Shown here: positions 9,109-18,989 of the stretch, piece after piece
How positions within the stretch are numbered: the first letter of the stretch is position 1
Layout of the letters: the number at the start of each line of letters is the position of its first letter
From: Rhizobium sp. SL86
GTDB taxonomy: Bacteria > Pseudomonadota > Alphaproteobacteria > Rhizobiales > Rhizobiaceae
DNA length: 64,000 nucleotides
Direction: 5' to 3'
Assembly (NCBI RefSeq): GCF_026672545.1
Contig: NZ_JAPPRJ010000001.1
Coordinates: forward strand, 1,609,001 to 1,673,000
Notes under the pieces: generated by a model
Databases searched by the model: none
Told to the model about the DNA's origin: nothing
The model's input: only the letters and a program-made list of their open reading frames with translations
Translations under genes and position numbers: made by a program

Positions 9109-9750
9109 TCAGACGGAAGACCGGATAAAGTCGCCGGTCTTGGAATCCATCAACCACAGTTCGCCGGTGGAAATATCGAACCAGGCGCCATGCAGGCGCA
9201 TGCGGCCCTTTTCTTCGAGAATGCGCACGCAGGGGAAGGTTCTGAGGTTGGCGAGCGAACTGCGGATCGAGACCCGCTCCAAAGCCGTCTGGCGTTCCGC
9301 TTGGGTCAACACGTCCGTATTGGGAATCTGTTCGGCGGTCGGGCGCAACAGGCCCATCCACTTGCCGATGAAGTCGCCGGGCGACAGCGGTTCGTCGGAC
9401 GGATCAAGCGCTGCTTGGATACCGCCACAGCGGCCGTGCCCCATCACCACGATATCGCGGATCTTCAGCACCTGGACGGCATATTCCAGCGCAGCCGACG
9501 TTGCGTGGTACTGGCCGTCCGGTTCGTAGGGCGGCACCAGATTGGCGACGTTGCGGATGACGAAGAGTTCGCCCGGCCCGGAATCGAAAATGGTTTCCGG
9601 TGCGGCCCGGGAATCGCAACAGGCGACAACAAGCGTATGCGGCTTCTGGCCGGTTTCCGCCAGGTTGCGGTAGCGATCGCGCTCCCCGCTGTAGCGGCCG
9701 CTCATGAAATTCTCATAGCCGGCAAGGAGGGTGGGCGGAAAATCTGTCAT
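9109..9750 (-). CDS. Beta-class carbonic anhydrase
   Basis: A 213-residue cytoplasmic zinc enzyme interconverting CO2 and bicarbonate, which supplies carboxylases. The zinc ligands and Asp/Arg dyad are visible as VACCDSRAAPE and VMGHGRCGGI, with FVIRNVANLVPP between them, all standard for the beta class. The ATG at 9750 (MTDFPP) was preferred over an upstream in-frame TTG at 9786 because the shorter form matches the family N-terminus; GGAG lies about 15 bases upstream, somewhat far. It converges on the lytic transglycosylase gene and lies upstream-divergent to nothing obvious; pdxY ends 76 bases away on the same strand. Confidence 0.93.
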   Translation of the reverse strand: MTDFPPTLLAGYENFMSGRYSGERDRYRNLAETGQKPHTLVVACCDSRAAPETIFDSGPGELFVIRNVANLVPPYEPDGQYHATSAALEYAVQVLKIRDIVVMGHGRCGGIQAALDPSDEPLSPGDFIGKWMGLLRPTAEQIPNTDVLTQAERQTALERVSIRSSLANLRTFPCVRILEEKGRMRLHGAWFDISTGELWLMDSKTGDFIRSSV

Positions 9751-9825
9751 GCCTGTTTGCTTAATCTCCTGCGCGGTGAATATCAACTGTCTCGATTGTG
9801 CGCTGCGGAAACGCCGCTATCCGGC

Positions 9826-10695
9826 CTATCGCCGGCGGGTGCGGAACGGATGCATCAGGTGGCGAAGCTGCACCATGGCCATCGGCGTCGAAAGGCTTGC
9901 CGCATCGGTCTCGAGCGTCAACTCGTCACCGCCGCGTTTTGCCGTGCGGGCGAGGATCTCGTAGACGCTGGCGGTTGCCAGCTGCAGCGCCTTCTCTTCG
10001 TCCATGCCGGAGAGCAGCCGTGCCAGGAAGACGGCGGAGAGCAGATCGCCAAGACCGTTCGGCGGGTTGTCGATCAGCCGGTGTTCGGCAAGCAGCGCGT
10101 GATTGCCGGTCAGGTAGAGGTTGCCCGTGCCGCCTGCCATCATCGGCACGGCGGAGGTGACCAGCATCTTCGGCGGGCCGAGCGCGATGGCCGCGTCCAT
10201 CACCGCGGTATTGCTGTCGAGATCGGCACCCGACAGCCAGGCGAGTTCATAGCGGTTCGGTGTTGCGAGTGACGCGAGCGGGATCAGCTCGTCGCGGATC
10301 GCCTCGGCCGTCGCCTGCGGCACGTAGAGGCCGCCCTTGTCGCCCATCACGGGATCACAGAGGTAGACGAGGTCCGGATTGCGCTCCTTCAGCGCAGTCA
10401 CCAGCCGCGCCACGTGGCGCGGCTGTGTCGGGCTGCCGAAATAGCCGGTCAGCACCGCCTTCACCTCGCCGAGCCAGGGGGCCCGGATCAGGTCGTCGAT
10501 CACCTGGCCGAACTGTTCGTCCGGCATGGTGACCCGTGTCGAGGGGCCATGACCCGGATGCCAGGGAAGGATGACCGTCGGCAGCGCCCAGACCGGAACG
10601 CCAAGGCTCTCCAGCGCAAAAACGGCCGCACGGTTGCCAACGGTGCCGCGCACGACATGGCTTGAGATGACGATGACGGCACTGCTTTCCGACAT
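9826..10695 (-). CDS. pdxY: Pyridoxal kinase
   Basis: A 289-residue PfkB-like/ribokinase-fold kinase that phosphorylates pyridoxal in the vitamin B6 salvage pathway. It begins with the family pattern SSHVVRGTVGNRAAVFALESLGVPVWALPTV, shown here only by its key elements (SSHV, GxVGN). It contains YLCDPVMGDKGGLYV (substrate/Mg region) and the anion-hole motif NGLGDLLSAVFLARLL with the catalytic Asp. Length agrees with PdxY rather than PdxK. It is divergent from the NAD-glutamate dehydrogenase gene across a 148-base gap. Confidence 0.93.
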   Translation of the reverse strand: MSESSAVIVISSHVVRGTVGNRAAVFALESLGVPVWALPTVILPWHPGHGPSTRVTMPDEQFGQVIDDLIRAPWLGEVKAVLTGYFGSPTQPRHVARLVTALKERNPDLVYLCDPVMGDKGGLYVPQATAEAIRDELIPLASLATPNRYELAWLSGADLDSNTAVMDAAIALGPPKMLVTSAVPMMAGGTGNLYLTGNHALLAEHRLIDNPPNGLGDLLSAVFLARLLSGMDEEKALQLATASVYEILARTAKRGGDELTLETDAASLSTPMAMVQLRHLMHPFRTRRR

Positions 10696-10843
10696 GAACG
10701 ACCTCGATTTTTGCGTGTTGATCGATTTTTCATCGCTTCATGTCAACAAATTCCATGAAACTAAGCGAAACTCTGTGCCACAACTGCCATAAACCGAGCC
10801 GAAAACGTTGTTCGGACGCAATCAACATCCCCGGGAGGACTGC

Positions 10844-13800
10844 ATGGCCGGCAAGCGAAATCCAAAACGCGAAAAACCCATCGAACTGGCGAAGGCTGCG
10901 CTGGGCCAGGAGGCCGCGGTCGCGCTTGATCCGGATATCCTGTTTGGCCGCGCGAGCATTGACGATCTGACCGCCTATACGCCGGAGATGCTGGCCCGGT
11001 CGGCGATCCATGCGGGTCAGGAGCTGAAGGCCTGGACGGGCGAGAGTGCCCATATCAGCATTTCGACCGTCGATGGCGTCGCGCCTGGCGGGGTGCCGGT
11101 CTGCATTCTGACGGTGATCGACCGCGACATGCCCTTCCTGTTCGATTCGATCATGGGTGAGGTGACGAGTTCCCATCGTGATATCACGCTGGCGGTGCAT
11201 CCGATCCTCGTCGTCGAATCGGGCAAACAGCCGAGCCTTTATTCCTTCGAGCGCAGCGAAGCCGGCAGCCGGCACGTAAGCTTCATCCAGGTTCATCTGG
11301 CGCCTTTGTCCGACGACCAGTCGACCGGCCTCAAGGATCGGCTGCGGCAGGTGCTGGATCGTGTCCATTCGGCGATCAGCGACTGGAAGCCGATGCTCGA
11401 GCTTCTCAACGCCGCCATGACGGAACTGCCCGCCAATGGCGCAGGTCGCCGTAAGTCGGACCGTGAGGAGGCGCTGGAATTCCTCTCCTGGCTGCGCGAC
11501 GGCAACTTCATCTTCCTCGGCATGCGCGAATATGTCTATTCCGGCGAAGGCGACAAGGCGACGGTCGAACGTGGCAAGGGCCGGGGTCTCGGCATTCTGT
11601 CGGATCCCGATGTGCTGGTGCTGCGCCAGGGTAAGGATGCGGTCACGACCACGCCGGAAATTCTCCAGTTCCTCCAGGGTCCCGATCTGCTCATCGTCAC
11701 CAAGGCCAACGTCAAGTCGGTCGTTCACCGCCGGGCCTACATGGATTATGTCGGCATCAAACGCTTCGATGCTGCGGGCCGAGTGACCGGCGAACTGCGC
11801 GTCGTCGGCCTCTTCACGGCGACCGCCTACACCCATTCCGTCAACGAAATCCCGCTCTTGCGGGCCAAGGTCGAACAGGTCGAGGATCATTTCGGTTTTG
11901 ATCCGCTCAGCCATTCCGGCCGCATGCTGCGCAACACGCTGGAATCCTATCCACGCGACGATCTCTTCCAGATCGATACGGATCTCCTGGCCCGTTATTG
12001 CGAACAGATCATGGAGCTTGCGGAGCGTCCGCGGGTGAGGGCGCTTGCGCGTATCGACCATTTCGACCGCTTTGTGTCGATCATCGTCTACGTGCCGCGC
12101 GAAAACTACAATTCGGCAGTGCGTGAAAAGATCGGCGCCTATCTCGCCTCCGCCTATCAGGGCCATGTGTCGGCCTATTACCCGGCTTTCCCGGAAGGCG
12201 GCACCGCGCGCGTTCACTTCATCATCGGCCGGCGTGACGGCAAGACGCCGCGCATTCCGCAGCCGAAGCTGGAAGAGGCGATCCGCGCCATCTCGACCCC
12301 GTGGGAAGAGCGGTTCGTTGGTCTTGCCGGTGCCGATGCACCGCTGATCGAAACCACCTTTGCCTTCCAGGAAGCCTTCTCGCCGGAGCAGACCGTCTCG
12401 GACCTGCCGAACATTCTGGCCTGCGCCCAAGGCGAACCGATCCGCATCTCGCTCTACGAACGGCAGGAAGAGGAGCGCCTCATCCTGGCGCTGAAGATCT
12501 TCCATGCGGAAGAGCATCTGGCACTCTCGCGCCGCGTGCCGCTTCTGGAAAATCTCGGCTTCCAGGTGGTCAGCGAGCGCACCTTCGATCTGGAACTGCC
12601 GGACGCCGGCAAGCGGATCGTGCTGCACGACATGGAACTGGAACTGCCGGAAGGCGGACGGATCGATTTTGCCAAGGAAGCGCCGCTGATCGAGGAGGCT
12701 TTCCTCGCCGCCTTTGCCGGTCTGGTCGACAATGACAGCTTCAACCGGCTGGTGCTTCTGACCGGTCTGTCTGTTCGGGAAGTCACGGTGCTGCGCGCTT
12801 ATGCCCGTTATCTGCGCCAGACGGGGATCGTTTATTCGCAGGCCCATATCGCCGATACGCTCGCCCGTTATCCGGCGATCAGCCGGCGCATCTTTGCCCT
12901 TTTCCGCGACGGCTTCGATCCGGCCATCGGCGAAAAACAGCGCGAACGCAAGCTGACCGATCACCATGCGGCGATCGAAGAGGCGCTGATTGCGGTGCCG
13001 AACCTCGATGACGACCGTACCTTCCGCCGTTTCGTCAATGCGATCGATTCGACGCTGCGCACCAACTATTTCCAGCGTGGTGCCGACGGAAAGCCGAAGC
13101 CGATCCTGGCCTTCAAGTTCGATCCGAAACTGCTGGAAGGCCTGCCGCAGCCGCGCCCCTTCCGCGAAATCTACGTCTATGGCACCGAGGTGGAGGGTGT
13201 TCACCTGCGCTTCGGCAAGGTTGCCCGCGGCGGCCTGCGCTGGTCGGATCGCGGCGAGGACTACCGCACGGAGGTGCTGGGTCTCGTCAAGGCACAGCAG
13301 GTGAAGAACGCCGTCATCGTGCCGGTCGGCGCCAAGGGCGGTTTCTTCCCGAAGCGCCTGCCGTCTCCTGCCCAGCGTGATGCCTTCTTCAACGCCGGCA
13401 AGGAGGCCTACAAGACCTTCATCCGCACGCTGCTGTCGATCACCGACAACATCATTGGCGGCGAGGTCATCGGCCCCGCCGATACGTTGCGGCTCGATGG
13501 CGACGATCCCTATTTCGTCGTGGCCGCCGACAAAGGGACGGCCACCTTCTCCGATACCGCCAACGGGCTGGCGCAGGAAGCGGGCTTCTGGCTCGACGAT
13601 GCCTTTGCTTCCGGCGGTTCGGCGGGTTACGACCACAAGAAGATGGGCATTACCGCCCGCGGTGCGTGGGAAGCGGTCAAGCGGCATTTCCGCGAGATGA
13701 ACATCGACATCCAGTCGACGCCCTTCTCGGTCGCCGGTGTTGGCGACATGTCCGGCGACGTCTTCGGCAACGGCATGCTGCTTTCGAAGCACATCCGCCT

Positions 13801-15589
13801 GATTGCCGCCTTCGACCATCGCGACATCATCATCGATCCCAATCCCGACACGAAAAAGAGCTTTGCCGAGCGCAACCGCATGTTCAAGCTGTCGCGCTCC
13901 AGCTGGCAGGATTTCGATCACTCGGTTCTCTCCGAAGGCGGAATGATCATTTCGCGCGCGGAAAAATCGGTCAAACTCACCCCGCAGGCAAAGGCCGCCA
14001 TCGACATCGACAAGGATGTCGCGACCCCCTTCGAGATCATGACGGCGATCCTGAAGAGCCCGGTCGATCTTCTGTGGTTCGGCGGTATCGGCACCTATAT
14101 CAAGGCGCTGTCGGAGACCGATGCGGAAGTCGGCGACCGCGCCAACGATCCGATCCGTGTTGCGGCCGGCGAGGTGCGTGCCAAGGTCATTGGCGAAGGC
14201 GCCAATCTCGGCGTCACCCAGAAGGGCCGCATTGCTTATGCCCTGAATGGCGGGCGCATCAATTCGGACGCGATCGACAATTCGGCGGGCGTGAATTCCT
14301 CCGACGTCGAGGTCAACATCAAGATTGCGCTGAGCCCCGCCATGCAGGATGGCCGCCTGCCGCGCGACAAACGCGACAAGCTGCTCGCCTCCATGACGGA
14401 CGAGGTGGCCGGCCTCGTGTTGCGCAACAACTACCTGCAGACGCTGGCGATTTCGCTCACCACACGGCGGGGAAGCCGCAACCGCGAGGTTCTCGCCCGC
14501 CTCATGTCGGCGCTCGAAACGCGCGGCGAGCTGAACCGCAAGGTCGAGACCCTGCCGGACGATGCGGAACTGGCCGACCGTTATGCCTCCGGCAAACCGC
14601 TCACGCGTCCGGAAGTCGGCGTCCTGCTCTCCTATGCCAAGATCGTTCTGTTTGACGCGATCGTGGCGAGCGAACTGCCGGATGATCCCTATTTCGGCCA
14701 GGTCCTGACGGGGTATTTCCCGAAGCAGATGCAGAAGACCTATGCGGACGACATCGCCCATCACCGCCTGCACCGGGAAATCGTCGCCACGGTGCTCGCC
14801 AACGAGGTGATCAACCGCGGCGGTCCGGGTTTCACCCAGATGCTGAGCGATATCAGCGGTCGTGGCCAGGTGGATGTGGTGAAGGCCGCCTTCATCGCCC
14901 GTGACGCCTATGACCTGCCGAAACTCTGGGCCGCTGTCGATGCGCTCGACGGCCAGCTGGATGGCGAGACGCAGAACGATCTCTACGAGCAGATCGGCGA
15001 GATCTTCGTCGGTGCGACGATCTTCATCCTGCAGACCGGCATGACGGCGGGGCCGGTCCAGGCGGCCGTCTCGCGTATCCGCACGGGTCTGAAGAGCCTG
15101 CGCGGCGCGATCTCCAAGACCTCCGTCCGGGCGGACAGCCTGCCGGACGATGTGCCGGAAGAGCTGATCGAGGAGCTGAACATCCTGCCGAACCTCGTGC
15201 TGGTGCCGGAAATCATGCTGATTTCGGAACGCAGCGGTGCAGCCCTCGCACGGGCGACCGAGGTTTATTTCAGCGTCACCGACACCTTCCGCGTCAACCG
15301 CTTCCTGGAATCCGGCGAGCGCTACAACGCGGCCGATCACTACGAGAATCTCGCGATCATCCGCAGCCTGCAGCAGATCGCGGCGGCACGGCGGGATATC
15401 GTCAGCAATGCGCTTGCCACCCACGGCAAGGATCGCAAGCCTCTGGAGGCCTGGCTTGCCAGTGATCGCGTCCGCCTCAACCGCATCAGCAGCGAGCTTC
15501 TTGCGATGAGCGAGGGCGAAACGACGCTGGCGCGGATGATGGTCGCGGCGAGCCTCTTCACCGATCTTGCCCAAAGCGGCGTTCGGTGA
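10844..15589 (+). CDS. gdhB: NAD-specific glutamate dehydrogenase, 180-kDa type
   Basis: A 1581-residue NAD-dependent glutamate dehydrogenase of the large (L-GDH180) class, which deaminates glutamate to 2-oxoglutarate for amino-acid catabolism. The ATG at 10844 follows GGGAGGA at 6-bp spacing and is preferred over an in-frame upstream ATG at 10808. The long N-terminal half carries the ACT-like regulatory segments of the family (e.g. TVIDRDMPFLFDSIMGE). The catalytic domain starts near residue 795 (GGLRWSDRGEDYRTE, then KNAVIVPVGAKGGFF). A Rossmann NAD domain and a helical C-terminal extension follow. The gene symbol is by family convention. Confidence 0.94.
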   Translation: MAGKRNPKREKPIELAKAALGQEAAVALDPDILFGRASIDDLTAYTPEMLARSAIHAGQELKAWTGESAHISISTVDGVAPGGVPVCILTVIDRDMPFLFDSIMGEVTSSHRDITLAVHPILVVESGKQPSLYSFERSEAGSRHVSFIQVHLAPLSDDQSTGLKDRLRQVLDRVHSAISDWKPMLELLNAAMTELPANGAGRRKSDREEALEFLSWLRDGNFIFLGMREYVYSGEGDKATVERGKGRGLGILSDPDVLVLRQGKDAVTTTPEILQFLQGPDLLIVTKANVKSVVHRRAYMDYVGIKRFDAAGRVTGELRVVGLFTATAYTHSVNEIPLLRAKVEQVEDHFGFDPLSHSGRMLRNTLESYPRDDLFQIDTDLLARYCEQIMELAERPRVRALARIDHFDRFVSIIVYVPRENYNSAVREKIGAYLASAYQGHVSAYYPAFPEGGTARVHFIIGRRDGKTPRIPQPKLEEAIRAISTPWEERFVGLAGADAPLIETTFAFQEAFSPEQTVSDLPNILACAQGEPIRISLYERQEEERLILALKIFHAEEHLALSRRVPLLENLGFQVVSERTFDLELPDAGKRIVLHDMELELPEGGRIDFAKEAPLIEEAFLAAFAGLVDNDSFNRLVLLTGLSVREVTVLRAYARYLRQTGIVYSQAHIADTLARYPAISRRIFALFRDGFDPAIGEKQRERKLTDHHAAIEEALIAVPNLDDDRTFRRFVNAIDSTLRTNYFQRGADGKPKPILAFKFDPKLLEGLPQPRPFREIYVYGTEVEGVHLRFGKVARGGLRWSDRGEDYRTEVLGLVKAQQVKNAVIVPVGAKGGFFPKRLPSPAQRDAFFNAGKEAYKTFIRTLLSITDNIIGGEVIGPADTLRLDGDDPYFVVAADKGTATFSDTANGLAQEAGFWLDDAFASGGSAGYDHKKMGITARGAWEAVKRHFREMNIDIQSTPFSVAGVGDMSGDVFGNGMLLSKHIRLIAAFDHRDIIIDPNPDTKKSFAERNRMFKLSRSSWQDFDHSVLSEGGMIISRAEKSVKLTPQAKAAIDIDKDVATPFEIMTAILKSPVDLLWFGGIGTYIKALSETDAEVGDRANDPIRVAAGEVRAKVIGEGANLGVTQKGRIAYALNGGRINSDAIDNSAGVNSSDVEVNIKIALSPAMQDGRLPRDKRDKLLASMTDEVAGLVLRNNYLQTLAISLTTRRGSRNREVLARLMSALETRGELNRKVETLPDDAELADRYASGKPLTRPEVGVLLSYAKIVLFDAIVASELPDDPYFGQVLTGYFPKQMQKTYADDIAHHRLHREIVATVLANEVINRGGPGFTQMLSDISGRGQVDVVKAAFIARDAYDLPKLWAAVDALDGQLDGETQNDLYEQIGEIFVGATIFILQTGMTAGPVQAAVSRIRTGLKSLRGAISKTSVRADSLPDDVPEELIEELNILPNLVLVPEIMLISERSGAALARATEVYFSVTDTFRVNRFLESGERYNAADHYENLAIIRSLQQIAAARRDIVSNALATHGKDRKPLEAWLASDRVRLNRISSELLAMSEGETTLARMMVAASLFTDLAQSGVR

Positions 15590-15596
15590 TCCTATA

Positions 15597-15617
15597 GCCT
15601 CCGGTCAATCCGGAGGC
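15597..15617 (+). promoter_or_regulatory. Stem-loop that contains the ribosome site of the next gene
   Basis: Perfect 8-bp inverted repeat GCCTCCGG (15597-15604) / CCGGAGGC (15610-15617) with a 5-base loop. The right arm holds CGGAGG, the Shine-Dalgarno of the GTG-initiated transporter at 15623. The left arm starts 8 bases after the gdh stop. No T-run follows, so sequestration of the ribosome site is a better reading than termination; translation of the gdh end would not itself melt it. Confidence 0.45.
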
Positions 15618-15622
15618 GTGCG

Positions 15623-17011
15623 GTGGCAGGAACACACGAGGGGACGGTGCAGAAGGTGCCGTCCCGCGGAATCTGGGGCTGGATGCTGTTCGACTGGGCA
15701 GCCCAGCCCTTCTTTACGGTCGTCACGACCTTCGTCTTCGGACCCTATTTTGTTGCGCGCCTCACCGAAGATCCGGTGGCGGCCCAGGCCATGTGGAGCA
15801 ACATGGCGACGGTCTCCTCCATCGTCATCGCGCTTCTCTCGCCGGTTCTCGGCTCGATTGCCGATCAGTCCGGCCCGCGCAAGCCGTGGATTGCCTGTTT
15901 CGCCGCAATCAAGATTGCATCGCTTGCGATGCTCTGGTTCGCAGCACCCGGCTCGCCGATCCTTTTGCCCGTGACCTTCATGATTTTCGCCTCGATCGCG
16001 GCGGAATTTTCCATCGTCTTTAATGATTCCATGATGCCGCGGCTGGTTGCACCCGCCGATGTCGGCCGGGTGTCGAACACCGCCTGGGGGCTCGGTTATC
16101 TCGGCGGCATGCTGGTGCTGATCCTCGTCGTCGGTTTTCTCGCGGCCGATCCCGCCTCCGGCAAGACGCTGCTGGGTCTGCCGCCGCTCTTCGGGCTCGA
16201 TCCGGCGCTCGGCGAGGATGCGCGCATCACCGGCCCGCTGGCGGCGCTTTGGTACCTTGTCTTCATCCTGCCGATGTTTTTCTTCACGCCGGATGCCAAA
16301 CAGGGCGAACCGATGGCGATGGCGGTCCGCTCCGGCCTGCGCGAACTGAAGGCAACGATCGGCGACCTTCTCGACCGCCGGCGCATGGTGTTGCGCTTCC
16401 TCGTTGCCCGCATGCTCTATCAGGACGGGGTCAACGGCCTGCTGATCCTCGGCGGCACGTTCGCGGCCGGCATGTTCGGCTGGGTGACACTGGAGATCGG
16501 CTTGTTCGGCATTCTCTTGAATGTCGTCGCCGTGTTCAGCTGCCTTGCCGCGGGTCGCCTCGACCGGTTGTTCGGGTCGAAGGCGGTCGTCATCCTGAGC
16601 CTTGTCCTGCTTCTGATCGCCACCGTCGGCATCATTTCGACGGGTCCCGGCTTCGTCGCCTTTGGTCTCATCCCGATGGCCATCGAAGACAGCGGCGGCC
16701 TGTTTGGCACGGCAGCGGAAAAGGCCTATCTCGGTTTCGGCCTGCTGATCGGCATGGCATTTGGCCCGGTACAGGCCTCATCGCGTTCCTATCTGGCGCG
16801 CAGCGTGCATCCGGACGAGGCGGGGCGTTATTTCGGCATCTACGCGCTTTCCGGCCGCGCCACCAGTTTCATGGCAACGCTCTCCTTCTCGCTCGTCACC
16901 TACGCCAGCGGCTCATCGCGGCTGGGCATGGCTGTGCTGATCGTCTTCCTGGCGGCCGGTTTCCTGCTGCTGTTGAAGACGCCTTACCCGGCGCGGGAAG
17001 GGGCACGCTGA
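15623..17011 (+). CDS. MFS transporter, UMF1/Atg22-like family
   Basis: A 462-residue polytopic inner-membrane protein with about 12 hydrophobic segments. The N-terminus IWGWMLFDWAAQPFFTVVTTFVF and the following FGPYFV are typical of the UMF1 (vacuole effluxer Atg22-like) branch of the major facilitator superfamily; the DWA element is characteristic. The GTG start at 15623 was chosen because CGGAGG lies 7 bases upstream. It follows gdh by 33 bases on the same strand and may be cotranscribed. Bacterial members are often guessed to export amino acids; the substrate here is unknown. Confidence 0.88.
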   Translation: MAGTHEGTVQKVPSRGIWGWMLFDWAAQPFFTVVTTFVFGPYFVARLTEDPVAAQAMWSNMATVSSIVIALLSPVLGSIADQSGPRKPWIACFAAIKIASLAMLWFAAPGSPILLPVTFMIFASIAAEFSIVFNDSMMPRLVAPADVGRVSNTAWGLGYLGGMLVLILVVGFLAADPASGKTLLGLPPLFGLDPALGEDARITGPLAALWYLVFILPMFFFTPDAKQGEPMAMAVRSGLRELKATIGDLLDRRRMVLRFLVARMLYQDGVNGLLILGGTFAAGMFGWVTLEIGLFGILLNVVAVFSCLAAGRLDRLFGSKAVVILSLVLLLIATVGIISTGPGFVAFGLIPMAIEDSGGLFGTAAEKAYLGFGLLIGMAFGPVQASSRSYLARSVHPDEAGRYFGIYALSGRATSFMATLSFSLVTYASGSSRLGMAVLIVFLAAGFLLLLKTPYPAREGAR

Positions 17012-17040
17012 CAATTTTGGTGTGCTCGCAGGGCGGAATG

Positions 17041-17217
17041 AAGACCCCTCCCCAACCCCTCCCCACAAGGGGGAGGGGCTAGCCCCTGCCGCGCCGTTTG
17101 CGGCTCATTCTCTGCCTTCGCTGGAGCGAAGATCCTTTAGGTTTGCATGGGGACGGCGCCACAGGTCTTCTCCCCCCTTGTGGGGGAGATGGCCGGCAGG
17201 CCAGAGAGGGTCTTTTT
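17041..17217. repeat. RIME-like mosaic intergenic repeat, copy A
   Basis: Begins AAGACCCCTCCCC with a first palindrome around CCCTCCCCACAAGGGGGAGGG and ends with a second palindrome (CTCCCCCCTTGTGGGGGAGATGG) followed by CCGGCAGG, CAGAG and TCTTTTT. The ends match two other copies in this window at 35448 and 55569; the middle differs. It lies between the convergent MFS transporter and purH genes and may act as a terminator for both. Confidence 0.85.
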
Positions 17218-17261
17218 CTGGATCGATGGCCCCTCATGCCTGATTGTGGGCCAGGTTCGTC

Positions 17262-18878
17262 TCAATGGCGGAAATGCCGCATGCCGGTGAAGACCATGGC
17301 GACGCCATGCTCGTTGGCGGCGGCAATCACCTCTTCGTCGCGCATCGAGCCGCCTGGCTGGATGACGGCGGTGGCGCCCGCGGCGATCATCGACAGCAGG
17401 CCATCGGCAAACGGCAGGAAGGCTTCGGAGGCGACGGCAGAGCCCTTGGTCATCGGTTCGGCCCAGCCCATGGCCTTGGCCGCATCCTCGGCCTTGATGC
17501 CGGCGATACGGGCGGAATCGACGCGGCTCATCTGGCCGGCGCCGATGCCGGCGGTCTGGCCGTCCTTGGCATAGACCACCGCATTCGACTTGACATGTTT
17601 CGCCACCTTGTAGGCGAACTTCATGTCGATCAGTTCCTGCTCGGTCGGAGCGCGCTTGGTCACCACCCGCAGGTCGAGGTCTTCGACCATGGCGTTGTCG
17701 CGGGTCTGCACCAGCAGACCGCCGGAGACGGTCTTGGCGGTGAAGCCGCGCGAGCGCGGATCGGGCAGGCCGCCGGTCACCAGCAGGCGCAGGTTCTTCT
17801 TCGCAGCGATGATCTCCTGCGCTTCGTCGGTCACGGCCGGGGCGATGATGACCTCGGTGAAGACCTTGACGATCTCGGTCGCCGTTTCCGCATCGAGCAG
17901 CGTGTTGAGTGCCACGATGCCACCGAAGGCGGAGACGGAATCGCAGGCAAGCGCCCGCTTGTAGGCGTCCGTCAGGCTCGCGCCGATCGCCACACCGCAC
18001 GGATTGGCGTGTTTGATGATGGCGCAGGCCGGGGCATTCTTCGGATCGAATTCGGAGACGAGTTCGAAGGCGGCGTCGGTATCGTTGATGTTGTTGTAGG
18101 AGAGCTGCTTGCCCTGCAGCAGTTTTGCGGTGGCAACGCCTTCGCGCTTCTCACCCGTCAGGTAGAAGCCGGCGGACTGGTGCGGGTTCTCGCCGTAACG
18201 CATTTCCTGCGACAGCGCGCCGCCGAGCGTGCGGTAACGCGGGATCTCGATGTCGAGCGCTTCGGCAAACCAGTTGGAGATCATCGTGTCATAGGCTGCC
18301 GTGCGGGCATAGGCGCGGGCGGCAAGCTTCTGGCGGAAGGCGTAAGCCGTCTGGCCGTCGTCGGAGCGCAGAGCCTCGATCACCTGCGGATAGTCCTGCG
18401 GGTCGGTGACGACCGTCACATAAGCATGGTTCTTGGCGGCGGCGCGGATCATCGCCGGGCCGCCGATATCGATGTTCTCGACGGTCGTCGGATAGTCGCC
18501 GCCGGCGGCGCGCACTTCCTCGAAGGGGTAGAGATTGATGACGGCAAGATCGATCGCACCGATCTTGTGTTCTTCCATCGCCTTCACATGCTCGGCATCG
18601 TCGCGGATGGCGAGCAGGCCGCCATGCACGCCCGGATGCAGCGTCTTCACGCGGCCGTCCATGATTTCCGGAAAACCCGTGACGTCGGAGACGTCGGTGA
18701 CCTCGAGGCCGGCCTCGCGGATCGCCTTGAAGGTGCCGCCGGTCGACAGCAGCCGAACGCCGAATTCGCTGAGTGCCCGCGCCAGCTCGATGATGCCGGT
18801 CTTGTCGGACACCGACAGCAGCGCCGTGCGGATCTTCACTTTGTCGGGGGCGGGGATCATCTTGGAAACAACGGCCAT
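17262..18878 (-). CDS. purH: Bifunctional AICAR formyltransferase / IMP cyclohydrolase
   Basis: PurH performs the last two steps of IMP synthesis. The 538-residue protein has the usual length. The N-terminal cyclohydrolase domain opens with [17 protein letters not shown] and includes the inosicase [13 protein letters not shown] region. The transformylase domain has the catalytic [13 protein letters not shown] motif and a C-terminal [15 protein letters not shown] precedes the ATG at 7-base spacing. The heparinase-like gene and rsmB lie upstream on the same strand, the gene order familiar in Rhizobiaceae. Confidence 0.97.
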   Translation of the reverse strand: MAVVSKMIPAPDKVKIRTALLSVSDKTGIIELARALSEFGVRLLSTGGTFKAIREAGLEVTDVSDVTGFPEIMDGRVKTLHPGVHGGLLAIRDDAEHVKAMEEHKIGAIDLAVINLYPFEEVRAAGGDYPTTVENIDIGGPAMIRAAAKNHAYVTVVTDPQDYPQVIEALRSDDGQTAYAFRQKLAARAYARTAAYDTMISNWFAEALDIEIPRYRTLGGALSQEMRYGENPHQSAGFYLTGEKREGVATAKLLQGKQLSYNNINDTDAAFELVSEFDPKNAPACAIIKHANPCGVAIGASLTDAYKRALACDSVSAFGGIVALNTLLDAETATEIVKVFTEVIIAPAVTDEAQEIIAAKKNLRLLVTGGLPDPRSRGFTAKTVSGGLLVQTRDNAMVEDLDLRVVTKRAPTEQELIDMKFAYKVAKHVKSNAVVYAKDGQTAGIGAGQMSRVDSARIAGIKAEDAAKAMGWAEPMTKGSAVASEAFLPFADGLLSMIAAGATAVIQPGGSMRDEEVIAAANEHGVAMVFTGMRHFRH

Positions 18879-18989
18879 CGGTCACTCCGTTCGGGGCGCA
18901 GGCCGTCTCATCCGGCGGACGGCCTTTTCATGCGCGCCGCCTAGCACAGCTTGAGGCGAGAGGGAACGGCTGTGGCGCGATCGGCCGCC

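Noticed and set aside
10730..15574. 1614-codon open frame on the minus strand opposite the NAD-GDH gene
   Set aside because: Mirror of a strongly recognised gene; composition rich in Arg, Asp, His and Gln, with no domain. A consequence of codon bias, not a gene.
17244..18944. 566-codon frame opposite purH
   Set aside because: Antisense shadow of purH; no motifs.
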